Below are positions 38,789 to 53,700 of a DNA stretch of 64,000 nt, piece after piece. Position 1 is the first letter of the stretch, and every line of letters begins with the position of its first letter. The notes beneath the pieces were generated by a model. That model was not told the DNA's origin and made no database searches. It worked only from the letters and a program-made list of their open reading frames with translations. The stretch comes from Lineus longissimus. Lineage: Eukaryota; Nemertea; Pilidiophora; Heteronemertea; Lineidae. The stretch spans positions 1,924,501 to 1,988,500 of the forward strand of contig NC_088311.1 in the NCBI RefSeq assembly GCF_910592395.1, given 5' to 3'. The translations under genes were made by a program, and so were the position numbers.

Positions 38789-41700
38789 TCAAGAGGTATT
38801 AGTAGCTCCATATGACCTCTTCTCATCCACGATGTTCAGTGCAGACTCTGCCTTTGGTTCTTCTTCTGGTTCATAGAGGGGGTCAGATGATCCAGCGGTG
38901 GAAGATGTCGACATGGAACTATCTCGGCTACCGAGGCGTTGGGTTTGAATGGGTCGTTCGCCTGACGAGTGCGTGAGGTCCTGAGGGGGCTGCACCTGGG
39001 CTTGGTTGATATTGGATAACAACCAGGCTGAAATAAAAGACCACTTGTGTTAGACATGAGACTGCTTATGCTTCCATCCGCTAGGAAATTTCAACAATTG
39101 CCAAGTCCATCGAAACAATTTTAAGTTTTGAGACAACAATTGTGGCTTTATTCTATCACCCGCAGGGTTCTCAACCAAATCGTATACAAATAGAAACTCC
39201 TTTTTTTATAACCTCTCAAATAGACAAGTAAGGTAAGCAACGAGAGCAGTCAAGGGTATGTGCTTTCATAGCAGTAACATCAATGGAGGGATAGCTCTGC
39301 CAAAGCGATAAGGCTGGCAATCTATATACACGGTGAACATAGTATATAGGCAATGCAGTATCTATTATACAGGGTGAAACTATAGGTAGCATCAAGCATT
39401 GAGGCCTTGCAATATCTACAGGGTGAACATATAGGTAGCCCAAAGCATTAAGGCCTTGCAATATCTATATACAGGGTGAACATATAGGTAGCCCAAAGCA
39501 TTAAGGCCTTGCAATATCTATATACAGGGCGAAACTAGTGGAAGCTCAAAGCATTAAGGCCAGAGATATCTAATATACAAGACCCTAAGCATTTTTTGAA
39601 GCCAGCTGAGGTTCAATTAATCAGGGTGAATTGATAGGTAGCACCAAGCATTATAAGGCCCGAGGTTCTCTATAGAATGAACCTATACCTGACATGGTAG
39701 CACCAGCTGTGAGACCACTCTGATGGGGAACACTCTCAACAGAAGAACAAGAAAATGCCCTGGACAAAGCAGGGGGCCTCGCTAAGGTTTCTAGAGTCTC
39801 AGATATCACAGTGCTTGCTCTAGACTCTGTGGAAACAAGGAAAACAACATAAAATAAACAAGGGTAGGTTAATGACTAAAGGCAACAGTGTATGACCAGT
39901 CATACACTGCTGATGAAGAATAGAATGTAATCAGGGACAATTAACATGATACTGAAGAGGTGACGGTCTTACAAAGAATACAGAATATAATATTAGAAGA
40001 ACAGATTTGCAAATAGCTGAGAGAAATAAGGAATAAACAGAAAATTAGTCACACTATAGAGGTGTTAGAGATGTGAAGGGAAGTTATCTATTGATGGACA
40101 TTGGCTAATACTCCCCAGTAAACAGAAGTATAGAGAGCGTGGATTCTTCACTAGGAGACACCAGGTTACACTTGTCAGATTTGAAACTACACCCCATAGT
40201 TGATAATTACCGATATGGATAAGTATGGTTAGTTAGTAAGTCAGAAAGGTCCAACCATTCTTTCAAAATAGGGTCAATAAGGCATTTAGTTGATTAGGTT
40301 ATTATGAAATAAAGACAATAATATATTCTACCATAATCAAAGGGAACTTTATGCCCTGGATCACAAATGTACGCTGCAAAGCAACAAAAATCAAAATAGC
40401 TATAAATGAAAGAAATGAAATAAAATATCAAAATTAGCCATCAGGGAAATATCCTATATACCTGCCAAGTCCCAAGTACATATGGAAGAATGAAGTGCTA
40501 CAACAATGGGAGCACAGACAAGGCAAGCCCAACAACTTATAAAAGCCACTCACTATAATCTTTTCAAAGCCCATTCGCTCAAAAGGGTTTTTTCCATGTG
40601 ATTTGTAGAGTCAATTAGATTACCCCTGCTGAATCTAATCAACTCTTCATTAGCACCAATCCAATTATTCGTAAATGTAATTTAACACGAAGATTTGCAT
40701 TGGAGACAGATTTCACCAACAAAAAACGCTATGCAATATCCTCTGGAGCATCTGACATGCATTCAACGAGGTTGTACAGTCTCATGAAGACCAACCACTG
40801 CTGCTCATCTCCTCACTTTAAAGGGACACTTTCAGACAAGTGGAAAATTTGTCTCTGGGCCTTCATTAGACAACCAATTGATTCAAACAGCTTTCCAGGC
40901 AGTAGCAACCTGAGACTCTTGTGGCTGGCTAAGGTTATAATCATCTAAATTGACGACTTCTTGACAAGACAACTTCTATCTAAAACCATTACTCCAATAA
41001 CTTACTCGGAATGAATTCAGCCACTATCTTGTCACGTGACACTCCTTCACCAGACTCTTCTGCCCCAGCCCTCCCGGCTGTGATGAAATGCACTCCAATG
41101 AAACACAAGATGCACCTGAAAAGAATCTCCAGAACATGAAAAATGCGTCTGTCTTTGTCAAGAGATCTATTTCCCCCTGTTCATATTTGCCAGTTGTTAC
41201 TGTTGGCATCGATGTCAAAGTACTTGGATGTGACCAAAGTTAATCTCAAAATTATCTAATGACATTATAGATGTCACTTCAGGTGAAACCCATCAGTGTC
41301 AACGAGTTGATAACTTAGGCATTTCCATCACTTGATCAATGGTACATGTATCTGAACTCACCCAAAGAGGAACATGAAGATATCCAGGGCACTCAGCCCC
41401 CAGAATTCTCTGTAGAAGATAATACCGGCGAGAATAGCACTGATTGTGAAGAAGACAAAGTTTGTTGGCACCACCACAGTCGAAAAGAATGACTTCATGG
41501 CTAAGTTTAGATACCTGGAAAAACAAGCTTGCTTTGTAATAATAGGTATGATAAAAGGACTGGTGAGAGCTCAGTTTGAAGCTGGGCCTACTTGAAAGTG
41601 ATTGTTTTAAGAGCTAAAGAGAGCAGTTATGACGCCGGTCATCGGGTTCATCAAAGTTATTTCTGTGCAGACTTAAACATCCTCTGTATTTGCTTGTTTA

Positions 41701-44700
41701 CTAAACCCATTGTTTTCTTTCTGAAATTATGAAGTGATACATACTTGACTTGTATTACAGCTGTAGCGACCATGATGATCAACATGACATAGAATATCCA
41801 GTGATCAAGTTGCATGAAGCCGGCGATGGTCAGCTGTAACATGCTCGAGACAGCCTTCGCTGAGATCACAGTGAACGACGCTGAAAGAGGAAGAAAATGA
41901 AGTTAATAAGAAGAGTGGTCATTAGTCATTTTGCAGCAAGTTCTATGTGATAAATGACTACATGTACTAGTACACCAGGGCTAGAACCTGAAGCTGAGGG
42001 GGGCATGACCACTTTGACCTTGGCTCTCTTACATTTTCAAGGGGCTTGAGGCAAACAAAAGGCGGGCATACCTATTCCTGGAGTTCACTAAAATAGTGAA
42101 TATGGCTGTTTAAAGCATTTTGCTTTCGAACAAAAAAACCTTCATATCTTACCTAGTAATGATGTTATGAGCAGAAATATCAATACATTTTCCTTTTTGA
42201 ACTTGTACAGCAACACGAACAAGATGACTAAGGCAACTAATTCTATCGTCTGCAACGAAGTAATGATGAAATATTTTCAAAACAAAGTATTGAATTCAAA
42301 AACAAAACAGTATTTTCATTTTCAACGTCTTGTAACATCGGCTCAGAGCAAAGTTGATCATAAGGCAGCTGATGAAACAGAGCTTCTAATTGGAGCTCAT
42401 GATGGAACAACCTCGCTTTAATCACAGACAAGAAGACGGAGTAAAGTCTTCATTCTTTATTCAAATAAATTTCAAAGTAATAATGTCACACTTACCACAT
42501 AAATGATAAATGCAACTTCCCGTAAAGAGTCAACAATCTCGTCTCCATTTAATACAGCATCTTTCTGCAAGAAAATCGAAAACACTGTGTCGTGTCAGTG
42601 ATAATAGATTGATATTCCTGAGAACACTTGATATGCTTGACTTAACAGGTAATGTTGTGTTTGTTTATTCATTGGATTTACTTCAGATACAGAGCAAGGC
42701 TTCATTACTGACAATGAAACAATCGTCAGGTTACAGCTATTAAGGGGTAAAGAAATGCTGATAACCCAAGTATTCATGCCTCTCTCACCATCCATATTCT
42801 AAAATGTCTTGCTTGCTCACAGGATATCAGTGTTTGTACATGGAAAAAAGTTGCAACATCCTCGGTGTTGCAACCAAGGAACACCAAGGAACACGGCCAA
42901 GGTTTGATGAGAAAGGTTAACGATAAGCCCTTTTAGAATAGAAATTGATACCTCAATGGTTGGTCACTCCTGGACTAACCAAGACCAGTGGGGTAGACCA
43001 AAACCCTCGGCTGATGCCAAGGAGGATTACTTGGGCTGATGCCTTGGGTTTTTGTCTACAATTTCGGTCAACACCAGCAGTTTTGTTTATACAACAAAGA
43101 CCACATCATGACCAGCTGGGTATTAAACAAGCCTTGGACAGTATTTTAGATCAAAGAGTCAAAAGTAGGATAGTATTCAAGAGTGTTAGATCGTAAAATT
43201 CAAGGAGCAAGGAGGTTGGTATTCTTGCCCAGTCATCCAGTCGAACAAGGCATGATTGAGGATTCAGCCAATGCTCTGTCATCTGCTAGAAGCACAGAGA
43301 TCTATGCTCTTTCACCCAGACAAACACAAAATTGGGACGTTACCAAACTTGGTCGAAAATTCTGAGCACGCAAACTTGTTATTCATTCAAAGCTACAAGA
43401 GGTCTAAATTCACACAGGGTACTGGAACAGTCAGGCACACAGCAACCAAGTGTTAAGTAATTCAACTGATTTTCTTACTTACAAGAGCAAGAGAGGTTTC
43501 ATTCTTCTGAAAATGGCAGCCACATTTTTGATCTAAACATTCATTCATATCAAACCAGCAGTAGATTACAGGGGAGTAGATAGACCACAGACATATGTTT
43601 ACTTCTGTAATACCACCTCATCCCCATTTCAAAAGTAGCTTTTCATTTTCTTTTAACTTCATAGCAACCCTCGGAACAGATTTTTGACATGAGCAAAATC
43701 AAAGCTTCTTTAAATGATTTGACTCTTCATCTCATGCAACGTCAAACGTGGCATCATTCAGACTCAATCAGTGATCGATCAACCATATGATATCAGGCAA
43801 GTCTCAAGGACATTGCTTTTAATGACCTGGAGGCTCAATGAAGAGGAACTCGCGTCTAATCATCGTTAGATCATCCATGTCAACATAATCAGGTTTCTGT
43901 TGATCAACTGTAGGTAGGAACTATATAGTCAAGTTGGTAGTCTTCAGGTGACCACAGAGGTGAACTTGGCCAGAGCACCCCTTCGACAACACCCACTGTG
44001 TTGTTTTGAAAGAGCTGATATTATACTGTAGTATCAAGGAATGTAAGATATGGCTCAACTAGCTGGTTTTTATGTCATATCCTTTGCCAAAAGGGCAAAA
44101 GATTGCAGCCACCTACCTTGGAAGAAAATGTAACAATCAAAAAGGCACCAAGTATTGATATAGCACTCCCTGAAAAGAAACAAACAAGTTTTTTAAGCTT
44201 ATTCAATTGGCACCAAGTATTGATATAGCACTCCCTGAAAAGATACAAACAAGTTTTTTAAGCTTATTCAATTGAGTGGTCACACCCAGCACTACACTGA
44301 GAGCATATTTCTAAAATCCTAAGTTATCCATGTTTGAGTTGACATTATGGGGACAAGCGAACCCTTCCGGTAATCATGGTAATGGTAGTGGAATGGATTG
44401 CACTTGTCAAGTAGATAGCCATCAGTAAGGTCCAACCATCATTCCCAGGTTCGATCAATTTTGGAAAACTCATCCAAATGTCAGTCCTTACCCTAATCAA
44501 TATCAGACCGGATGACCAGGTGGTTACCTTGGAGATTATACTTCAGAGTGTGCAGCTATTACATTGATTAACAGGGCCACATGACTCCATAAGCTGAAAA
44601 TGGGATGGAGTGTGCCCCCCCCCCCTCCGGGTCGGCGGAGTGGATCCAAGGCTTGAGGGTCAAGACGAGCAATTTCCAAATAGCACATGAAACGTTTCAA

Positions 44701-47700
44701 ATCCATTCAAAATCATCTGTGTAGAAACACCCCTACTTAATCTTCTTATTCACTTGATGTGTCACACTGCGTGATATGTCAAACCTTCCCCAACAGTTAT
44801 TGGTAATCCCAGGAGAACCTTATCAGATGGAACCGACCAGTCAAGGCCAATAGTCCAAATCTAATTAGACATGAGGATTTTTTTACACAAATTGGATTCA
44901 ATGTAGCCAAATTCAATCAGAGGGTGGAGACATGGGACTTCTAACATCATTGCCACCGGTGAAAATAAAGTCAGGACATGACAGGCAAGAAAAACCCAAC
45001 CATAGTCCCATCATGCCACAAATGCGCAAATAGATGTTCAGAATATAAAACAACAGCAACAAAAGCTGCAGCAGAAAAAGAATTAGCCCATCCTAAGCAA
45101 CCACTGAAGTGTAGACCCTTCATGTCATATGAAAAAGCTCAGGTTGATACTCAAGGAAAATGACTGATGGGCTGTTCAAGAAAGCGACAAGCATAAAAGT
45201 AAGCTTACCGAATAAGTCTTCTGGTCGGATTTTCTCTTTTAAAAATATGGCTGCTAAGAACATGTTGGCTGGAAATGAGAATGGAAGGAATTAGTGAAGA
45301 GATATGGTCCATAATGAACATCGTTATTTGAAGACGATCGAAAAACATGCATAAACCAATCAGGTCGATTAAGCAACTCGGATGTCCACAGTTTCTTGAC
45401 AAAATGTAATTTTATTCACCAATTTTGGCCATTTGATTCCAATCCTCATAGGCCTTCCAACCGATGCAGAAACATTTTAGTTGTAGCTTCAGCGATTCAC
45501 TGAAGACTGCGAGTGAACAACTGCTTTTGAAAATATGTTTTCCACCGAAACTTCTTCCCACAGGTGAATCATGGTCTTCAACACTATGACAAGTGAAATC
45601 AATTTAACATGCCTCTTTTGGTCCCTGTAGCGGTAATTACATTCCCCAACTTTGAAACTCAAGGGAGACTTCTTACCCCTAGCGCGGTAATGCTTATCAA
45701 TTCAACTTAAACCATATCGCCATCGATCACTTAAGATTGACACAATTAGTTCACCCAGACATTGTGGCAGACTGCTCGGACTGGTTTTCTGGTGTCTGAC
45801 AGGGCTGATATACTGACGGGGCTGATCCAACCGCAATCATGACTGACAGATTGGAACTGCACTGCTCTTCGTTTCTGTAATCATAGTGAGTATCTCTATC
45901 GACCAAGAAATGTCAGAGTGGATTTCAGATTGCACATGGCTTCTTTGCGCCCATTAAGTTTGGCTGGCGATTTCAACAACAAAAAATTGCACTGGTCCAA
46001 GTCACAATTTTTTTCTTCTTATGACTGAAAATCTTTCAAAGAACTTACCGATAACAGTTGTAGTTCCTAGAGGTGCCACCAGGGATGCTGGCGCAAAACC
46101 ATAGGCAGAGAAATTGCCGACTTCTCCGAGACCCATGAGAATGAGTCCCACCCACCATAACCCACTCTTGGTGTAGTGGGCCTGGTCTTTTTCTTCTTTG
46201 TCTTCATTCTTCATATGAGAGTATTTCTGTAACGAAAAATGCATTGGGCATCTGGGAAATGTCAGAACCCCTTTATCTATGGACACCCTTGTCTGTAATA
46301 GAAGGGCTGTGTCATCATAATGAATCTACCTTATACCCCTCATAACAGAGGTCAAATTGATAAAATATCCAATTATGGACCAAATCAGAGAGGGGTCCAG
46401 TGCTAACTCAAGTGTTCGCCAAGGAAATTACCTTTACTTCATGAAATGAACCGCCTGGCAGAGCTCTAGGTTATATCACCCCAAATAATCATGTGTGTGT
46501 CTTGATCAAAGTGCCCACCTCATAGCCCATAACAGGCCAATTAGGCTGAGGGTTGACAGTTCAAATTGGTTTGCTATCATCATGATCATCTATAAAGAGT
46601 AACTATTCTGACAAACCTATTGGCACTTCCTTGATTCATGCAACACCCCACCTCCAATGACTAAAATTGGTCTGGGTACTCCCAACGGATGCGAGTTGGT
46701 AAAAAGTTCTAATCTCGATATTGATAAAGTTCTCGCTGAGTAGATTTAATACCAGCAGGTGTGATTATAATGATAACTGCAATGATAATGGTCCCAAAGG
46801 ATTAAAGACCATAACCACACAGCTGAGCAGTCCAGACACAATGAGTTTGGTAAACCCCGTGACCAAATGCTTTTTATCTCCACCAGGGGGACAATACTGC
46901 ATGAACAGCACAAATTAGGCCTCAGATAATGTGAAATGGCTATTACACTTAAAAACAACAGAAAATGCGACAGACTAGTAAATGAGAAACCTTAAAATTG
47001 TGAACTTGGCCAAGATAAAGAAAGTTGAAATACCCAGCCCAGCAGTAGGAGCAGGTCAGGAGACCATGCTACTCCAAGACTCCAAAGTAATTGGCAAGAT
47101 GACATGTGTCAGAAACCTTAAATGCGGCCATCGCAGAAAGAAATAGAACTTGCTATAGCAATCAGCAGAAAGGAAGTCAGAGTGAGGTGAGGGAAGTAAA
47201 TCAGCTTGGTCAACGGGAAAAATACAGGTGCAGTTGGTCGACTCTTCAATCACGGAGCTGAGAATTCTTTTGCCATTTCTTACAATCATGGTGCAAGTTG
47301 ATGCATTTGGAAGCCAGTAACTCACCAATCTCATCAACTATTAGCATCGCTACGTTGCTAATGAGCATTTCTCAACATGTGGTTAGCCTCATGTTCCCAT
47401 CAGCCATGTAAAAAGACTGATTAAATCAATGGTGATTTCCATAGTCACGGCTCGAGAAAGATCACTAATCACAAAGCAGAGAAAATTGATTAAAGAAGGT
47501 GGTGATTGGTTTTGCAAAGTGGGACCTTTTGGTATTTTCGTTCTGACAAAAGACATGCTCTACAAGCTCTACACCATAAAACTACTCAATCAGCATATTC
47601 ACTGAAAAAAAGAATCACATTAGCCTACCTTGATCTCTCATATTCCAAGGGTCACAAATGCTTGAGATTTGTGTGCCCAGCTACAATTGAATATCATACT

Positions 47701-50700
47701 GTGGTCATTGGTGATTTATTGGGAACATCAGAGATGAATTGAATTGCCCACATCAATATGATAATCAATATATATCAGGACATCATTATTCACAATCACT
47801 GTCTTTTCCGAAAATGAAGTCAATTTTGAGATAACAAAAGATCAACCATGATTGGAGAGTGTACTCAACCGTTTGTGATCATCAGTGATTGAGCATCTCA
47901 GATTGATTCAGTAGGCTCATCAATAAGGCTATAAGAGAAATAACTATGCTTGGCCAAATTTCATCTGAAAAGTGCATAAAATTTGTCACTGAATTACTGT
48001 CAGGAGAACATGGGGACATGTAGCCTTGGGGACATTTCTAGACTTGACAAAAGATGTTGATAAAGCAACTCATCGAAAACTTCTCCACGTCATCAATATA
48101 TGATTAGAGCTACTAGGAACCCACATTAGCCAGTTTCCGCCTTCCTGCCGCGAGTGGAGAGCTCGTAGTCAAACCCAATCAACCTGACAAATGAAAGGCA
48201 AAGGTGTTCTGTCATGTTTCCAGCATGGAATTCCTAATTAGAGGTATAGTAACCCTCCCCTCAATATCAGGTTTCCATTGATATAATCCTCATATAATCA
48301 CATACATGTAATTCAATATTGCACAAGCCAACAGCACGTGCCTCTTCCTCGCAACATGTCAAAAGAAACCTCAAGCAGTGGCGATGATGAACGTGACATA
48401 TTCAGACTGACGCTAATTGCAAGTTCAAGAGTTTTTATAAATCCTTGCGGCTTTTCTTATGATGGTGCGTGGGAGTTATGCTCACGAAAAGTTTCTAAAA
48501 AACATGGCTTGTTGCAGAAGGCAATGCAAATAAGCAGCCAAACATGAATATGATGCAACGCTTGTGTGCATGCAAAGCTACATGGAACTGGTTTTTACAA
48601 TGATTTTCAATTGCGCATTCAGAAAAGGAAAGTCATGTGATAAATAATATCGACTTGGATCCATTTGTGCAGCAAGTTTTAACTTAATTTGCCAAGAAAT
48701 CTACGCCACTTCGATCAATCAATTGTCCTACATGTGCGATGGATCAAATGGTCCTTCAGAGAAGCCATGAGCTGAGCAACTTGCCAAAGAGTGAGTGTCA
48801 CTGTCAGGCGACTGTCTGACATTGCCCTTTGTATTCTGTTAGAGGCTGCGGAAGATGAGGTTTGATGGGATTATGAGACATGACACCTCGAGTCATACGA
48901 TCACAGCCCAGGCATTCCACACGAACGACAATCTGGTATTCCCTGATCGGGGTACAATGGCTGACGTTTCATCTAATTATGAGAAGTGGTGTCGCTGGCA
49001 ATATGATCAAACTATAATGCCTGTTCGGAAATGAGGATCAGGGTTTTTCTTCACAAATTCCTGACAAAAGTAGGGACACCTGTTGGCAACCGGGATACCA
49101 CTTCTGTGCAGATTTCTGTAGCCTGCAGACAATGACAAGGCAATCGCTTTCTCCTCTGCTATAGGGTATATGTTTAGTTATCAAAACATTTAATATATCA
49201 TTGCCTTACCTGAACATTGAGTGATACACTGATCATGAGGTTCCCTCCAATGGCCAGGAGACATCCAACTAGTAGGTCCTGAAATGAAGCAATGAGGACA
49301 AGAATTAGTTCATGACTCAAGAGAAAACTATTGCAGAAGAGGGGCCCCCAACAGACTGGTTCTGAATGTTCCCATGCTTTCCTTGCAACCTTGGGCTGAC
49401 TGCTTGGCTTTGCCCTGCCCTCTGAAGACAAGACTGCACTTTAGAATAAGCTATATTCTGCTGAAAATGAAAGCACTGAATAACGTTTTGTTACATCCAG
49501 TTTTTTCAGGCTTGGGGAATATTCAACAACGCTGCCCAAGCCACAAGAATTTCTGATCAACTGACAATATCAGGCCATTTCACTCGATAGTAGGCCTATT
49601 CATGAGTGGCTTTGTCATGCCATTGTTACAGAAACTAATCATTGAAGGTCGTCACAGATGACCAGTCAAGCACTCATCAATCTTAAAAAGGGTAACTTTT
49701 TACCTCTGATAGGATTGACTATTTGAGAGTGCTTTATAATCAAAATACTAACCACAACTTCCACGCCTGAAAAATCCCAGGCCATATTTTCAATCTTTGA
49801 TTGAGGATTGCAGATAAGGTCAATGATTCACAGGAAGCTCCCTTCCAAATGTCATCTCAGTCTTATTCCTAGTCTTTGCATTGTAAATGCCGATTTTCAA
49901 GTTTAGTCCTAAAGTCTAGAAATCTGTCCGAGATATCTTATTCCATTTGAAAGTCAGGAGAGAGGAACTGCGCCTGCTCCCCTACGCTATTTATACACTG
50001 GTCAGTGGTCTAGCGGGGTCACCTTCACGATCAAGATCTAATATTGGAATGAGGATGGAAGGATATGATTGACCTTGTGACGTTCTGCCAAAACTTTAGG
50101 AAGCTGAAGCTATTCTCAGTCAGGTGAGGATTCTCACATCCAGCCAATGACACAAAACAGCCAATTACAATCAAGACAGAATGCAATAAAACAAAGGAAT
50201 TCTCATTGCATTCCTCAGACAAGGCATATCAAACGTGGTTACCTAATTCAATACCACTGAAAATATTTGCCAATAACATTCCTACAGACTGCACCAACAT
50301 GCCAACTCCACTTTTAATACCAGTACAAAATAAGTGTCCCCTTGAACGACATCAAATGCAGTTCAGAATATTCCAAAAGTATGTCCACACTATTCCTCAA
50401 GTTCAGACTGGGTGGGTGTCCTTATAGACTAGCAAACATTAGGCTTAATTGCACACTTGTAACAATGTGCAAGAAAGGTCCAATACCTCAGTGTTTATGC
50501 TTAGGCCCTTGGTCTCTGGCCTTATGCTTGTAAAAAAGCTATGCAAAGAAAGCGGAGAACATGCTCAAGACCTACATGCTTCAACAACAAAATGTTGATC
50601 CTGGCCTTGAAACAATAAGCTGGTGGCTAAGTGCGCCACGCGGATTAGACATAAATTTGACGTCTGAAATGATATAATTTTCTGAGATGACATTTATTGA

Positions 50701-53700
50701 CCTCTCTATACATCTCTTCTTTACTTCTTTAGGAAAGAATGATTTTTAGCACGAAAAAACATTTCTTACTGTCAAACATGTGACAATGAGAAATAACAGA
50801 TCATTTTTCATGGGCCAGAACTATATCTCTACTTTCAATACGAATTCCTTGCATGCATTGGAAAAGGTTTTTCACTTAATAGTCAAGCAAAATGGCAAGC
50901 CAAGAAGAACAGATTCATACTTACGTAGGAGGTGTAAACCAATTCTACTTTGTTATGAATCAGTTTCATTTTGTTGAATCTCCAGAAGACACCCAACAAA
51001 GCAACTGAATCTCCGGTTCTCAGTGATAAAGCTTAAACTCTACTGTTTTCTCAATGACGACTACCACTGTTGTGCCAACAGACAAAGCCACACCAAGGGT
51101 GATATTTTTCATTTCACGATTTTCTTGTTGGGCTGTATTTTGAAAAATGAAGAAAGATCCTTTAACAGATTGGAGGTGTAATCCTATAATGTCTTCTGTG
51201 TACTCACTAACTTCACAATGACTTCAATGGCAATTTCAACAAGTCAATAATATATGAGTTATCCAGTGCAATAAGCCACCTCCTTGGATGTGAATATGAA
51301 CCCTGGATACAGCTAATAAGTTAGGTCATCCAGACAGGTATCACAAATGATGCTATTCTACTTGAACAATAGCACAACCAATCAATGCGTATTGTTTGCA
51401 TTACAGCTGGGAATCAACTGCTTGCACAGACACAGGACAGCCGGATGAAAACACAGTGTCAACATGACAGAGACAATCATTTTATGTCATGATTGCTGAT
51501 GACATAAGTCTAATGGAAGGCCATTCGTTCACAGACAATTTTTTCTACATGTACTGTACATATTAGACACAGAATTATGCAGTCAATCAATAGGCCATCA
51601 GGCCTAGGGTGCTGCCTCAGTAAATTCAATTAAGCCATCTGGGCATAAATTAGGTTCACTGAAGTAACAGGGACATTTTAAATCTGTTGAATCGAGTATT
51701 ACCTGATGGGAAACTTGTACAATAAGATCCTAAATGTTTGAGACAAACGCAGGCTCAGATGATCCATCGGTGTCTCAATCAGTAAACACTTGACGTCTCC
51801 AGGCAGATATGTCCCCAAACGTAACTAAGCTAATAATGACGTCAACAAGCTACTTCACACCAAATCAAATTCCACAGTAGCTGAGGGCACTGCGACTCTC
51901 AAGTAAGGAAACCAATGGATTACTTGAGGGGAAAATCTATTGATCAGAGTTCTCTGCTGTGAGTCCTATAAACCAGACTGACAAGATGGACATTGGATTT
52001 AAAGCGGGGTCCCCATGACTTCTAAGTATAGTACACACCAATCAACCATGGTGGTTTTGCTTACCAATAGGCTTCTTAATGAACAATGTGTCAATACAGC
52101 TGCGTGTCCATCAGGACAATCTGGGACAGATGATTCTATACCACATGTGCAGCTGGGGAATAACCCTCACTGAAGCTGAACATTCGTCATAGATCGTTGA
52201 CGGAGGGAATCCGCCATCTCTGTTGGAGAGATTCTAATGGTCTGAATCATAATGCACCAACAAGCAACAAGACCAGTCCAAATTTGTGGCTAGCTGTGTC
52301 ACATGGAGAGAATCTCTGAAGAAGATTCTGCAATCAGGGATGGGGATCACTATGCCAAGATTGAAATAGGTGTAACCTCAGATACATTCCCACTTACAAA
52401 CTGCCGAAAGATTACCCAACCTGTAGAGGATGGCCTAGAGGTGAGTATGGAAGAGACATAGAGGAGGGCAATTCCATCTCCATCCCACAAGACGCCAAAG
52501 TGACGGAACATCAATATCCAACTGATACAAAGGTTCATGCCAATTAATGAAACTGACATACTATGAATTTCCGATCAGACACGACAAGTCATGCATATAT
52601 AAGACAAGTCATGCACACTGAGATAAGCCTGAGCATAATGGAAAAGGGACCACCTTATATCAATGTCCAGCACCCACCCTATGATGGACTATGTGGTCAT
52701 TAAAACCACCCAGAGGTAGTCTTGGACCATCAGGCCGGGATAATTGGGACATCAGGGCACAAACTCTCATCAAGGACTCTCATGAAGGTTTATTCTGTAG
52801 CCCATATGTCGAACAATTAGGTCATTGTGAAATAATGCAGTAGTCAATTAAGCACATACAGAGCAAACTTGAGCTTTTTAATACATGGAATATCTATTTC
52901 AACAATCCACAAACCACCTGAACTGCCTATTTAGATTCAGGTGAACCACGCATTATCAGGAATTCATGAGCTTGCTTGCTCTCTCCCAGTATATTCCCAG
53001 TGTACTGAATGACAAATTCCCACTGTAAATACTGATTAGCCCCAGAACCTGTTTTCCCACACAAATTACAGTATTTGCCTTTACAGAAAATCAAAATACA
53101 GGTTTCTGTACCTCTGGTGCCCAAATGGTTCCGAGTGTTTCAATGAAATTTGACGCAAATATCAGTTAGGGGATATGAATGAAAATGATTTTGTCCTTTT
53201 TATAATTGTTACCGTAAATCTGTTGTTTCATGGCTAATTATGGGCAAATTGTGACAAAAAATTGTTTGAGGACAACTCTTCCGTAACCGCTAAATGGTTT
53301 GGTTAATGGAACTGATATTGGCAGTAACTAATTACCTTCTCCTCAACATGGAATATCAAATGCCACCAGTATTAGTTCATTTCCTGAATGATGTACTAGG
53401 ACCGAACCAAATGCAGAGTCTGTCAATGACAGTTTCATTAGGCACTCTATAGATCTCATATCACCGCCAAATGATTTCCTAACATTGGACGAGAAAATCC
53501 ATCGATTGCTGGTTTCTAATCCTGAATGGTTCACGATCACCCTTCAATGACTGCTGCCAGATGGGAAGCTAATGTCATCATGGGGTTATTCTGCTGCACC
53601 TAACTTGGGAGGCATCATCCCGCAATAGGAAGCCACATCAAGCCCGATCTGATACTAGGGGCACTCCAAGATTTCTATCCACTCTACTATTACCATCCAG

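Noticed and set aside
42945-43456. Overlapping open frames in a NIPAL intron as a nested gene
   Set aside because: Short, in different frames, with no domain and no splice junctions that join them.
44440-44470. tRNA T-arm-like ggttcgatc
   Set aside because: No matching A-box or cloverleaf stems around it.
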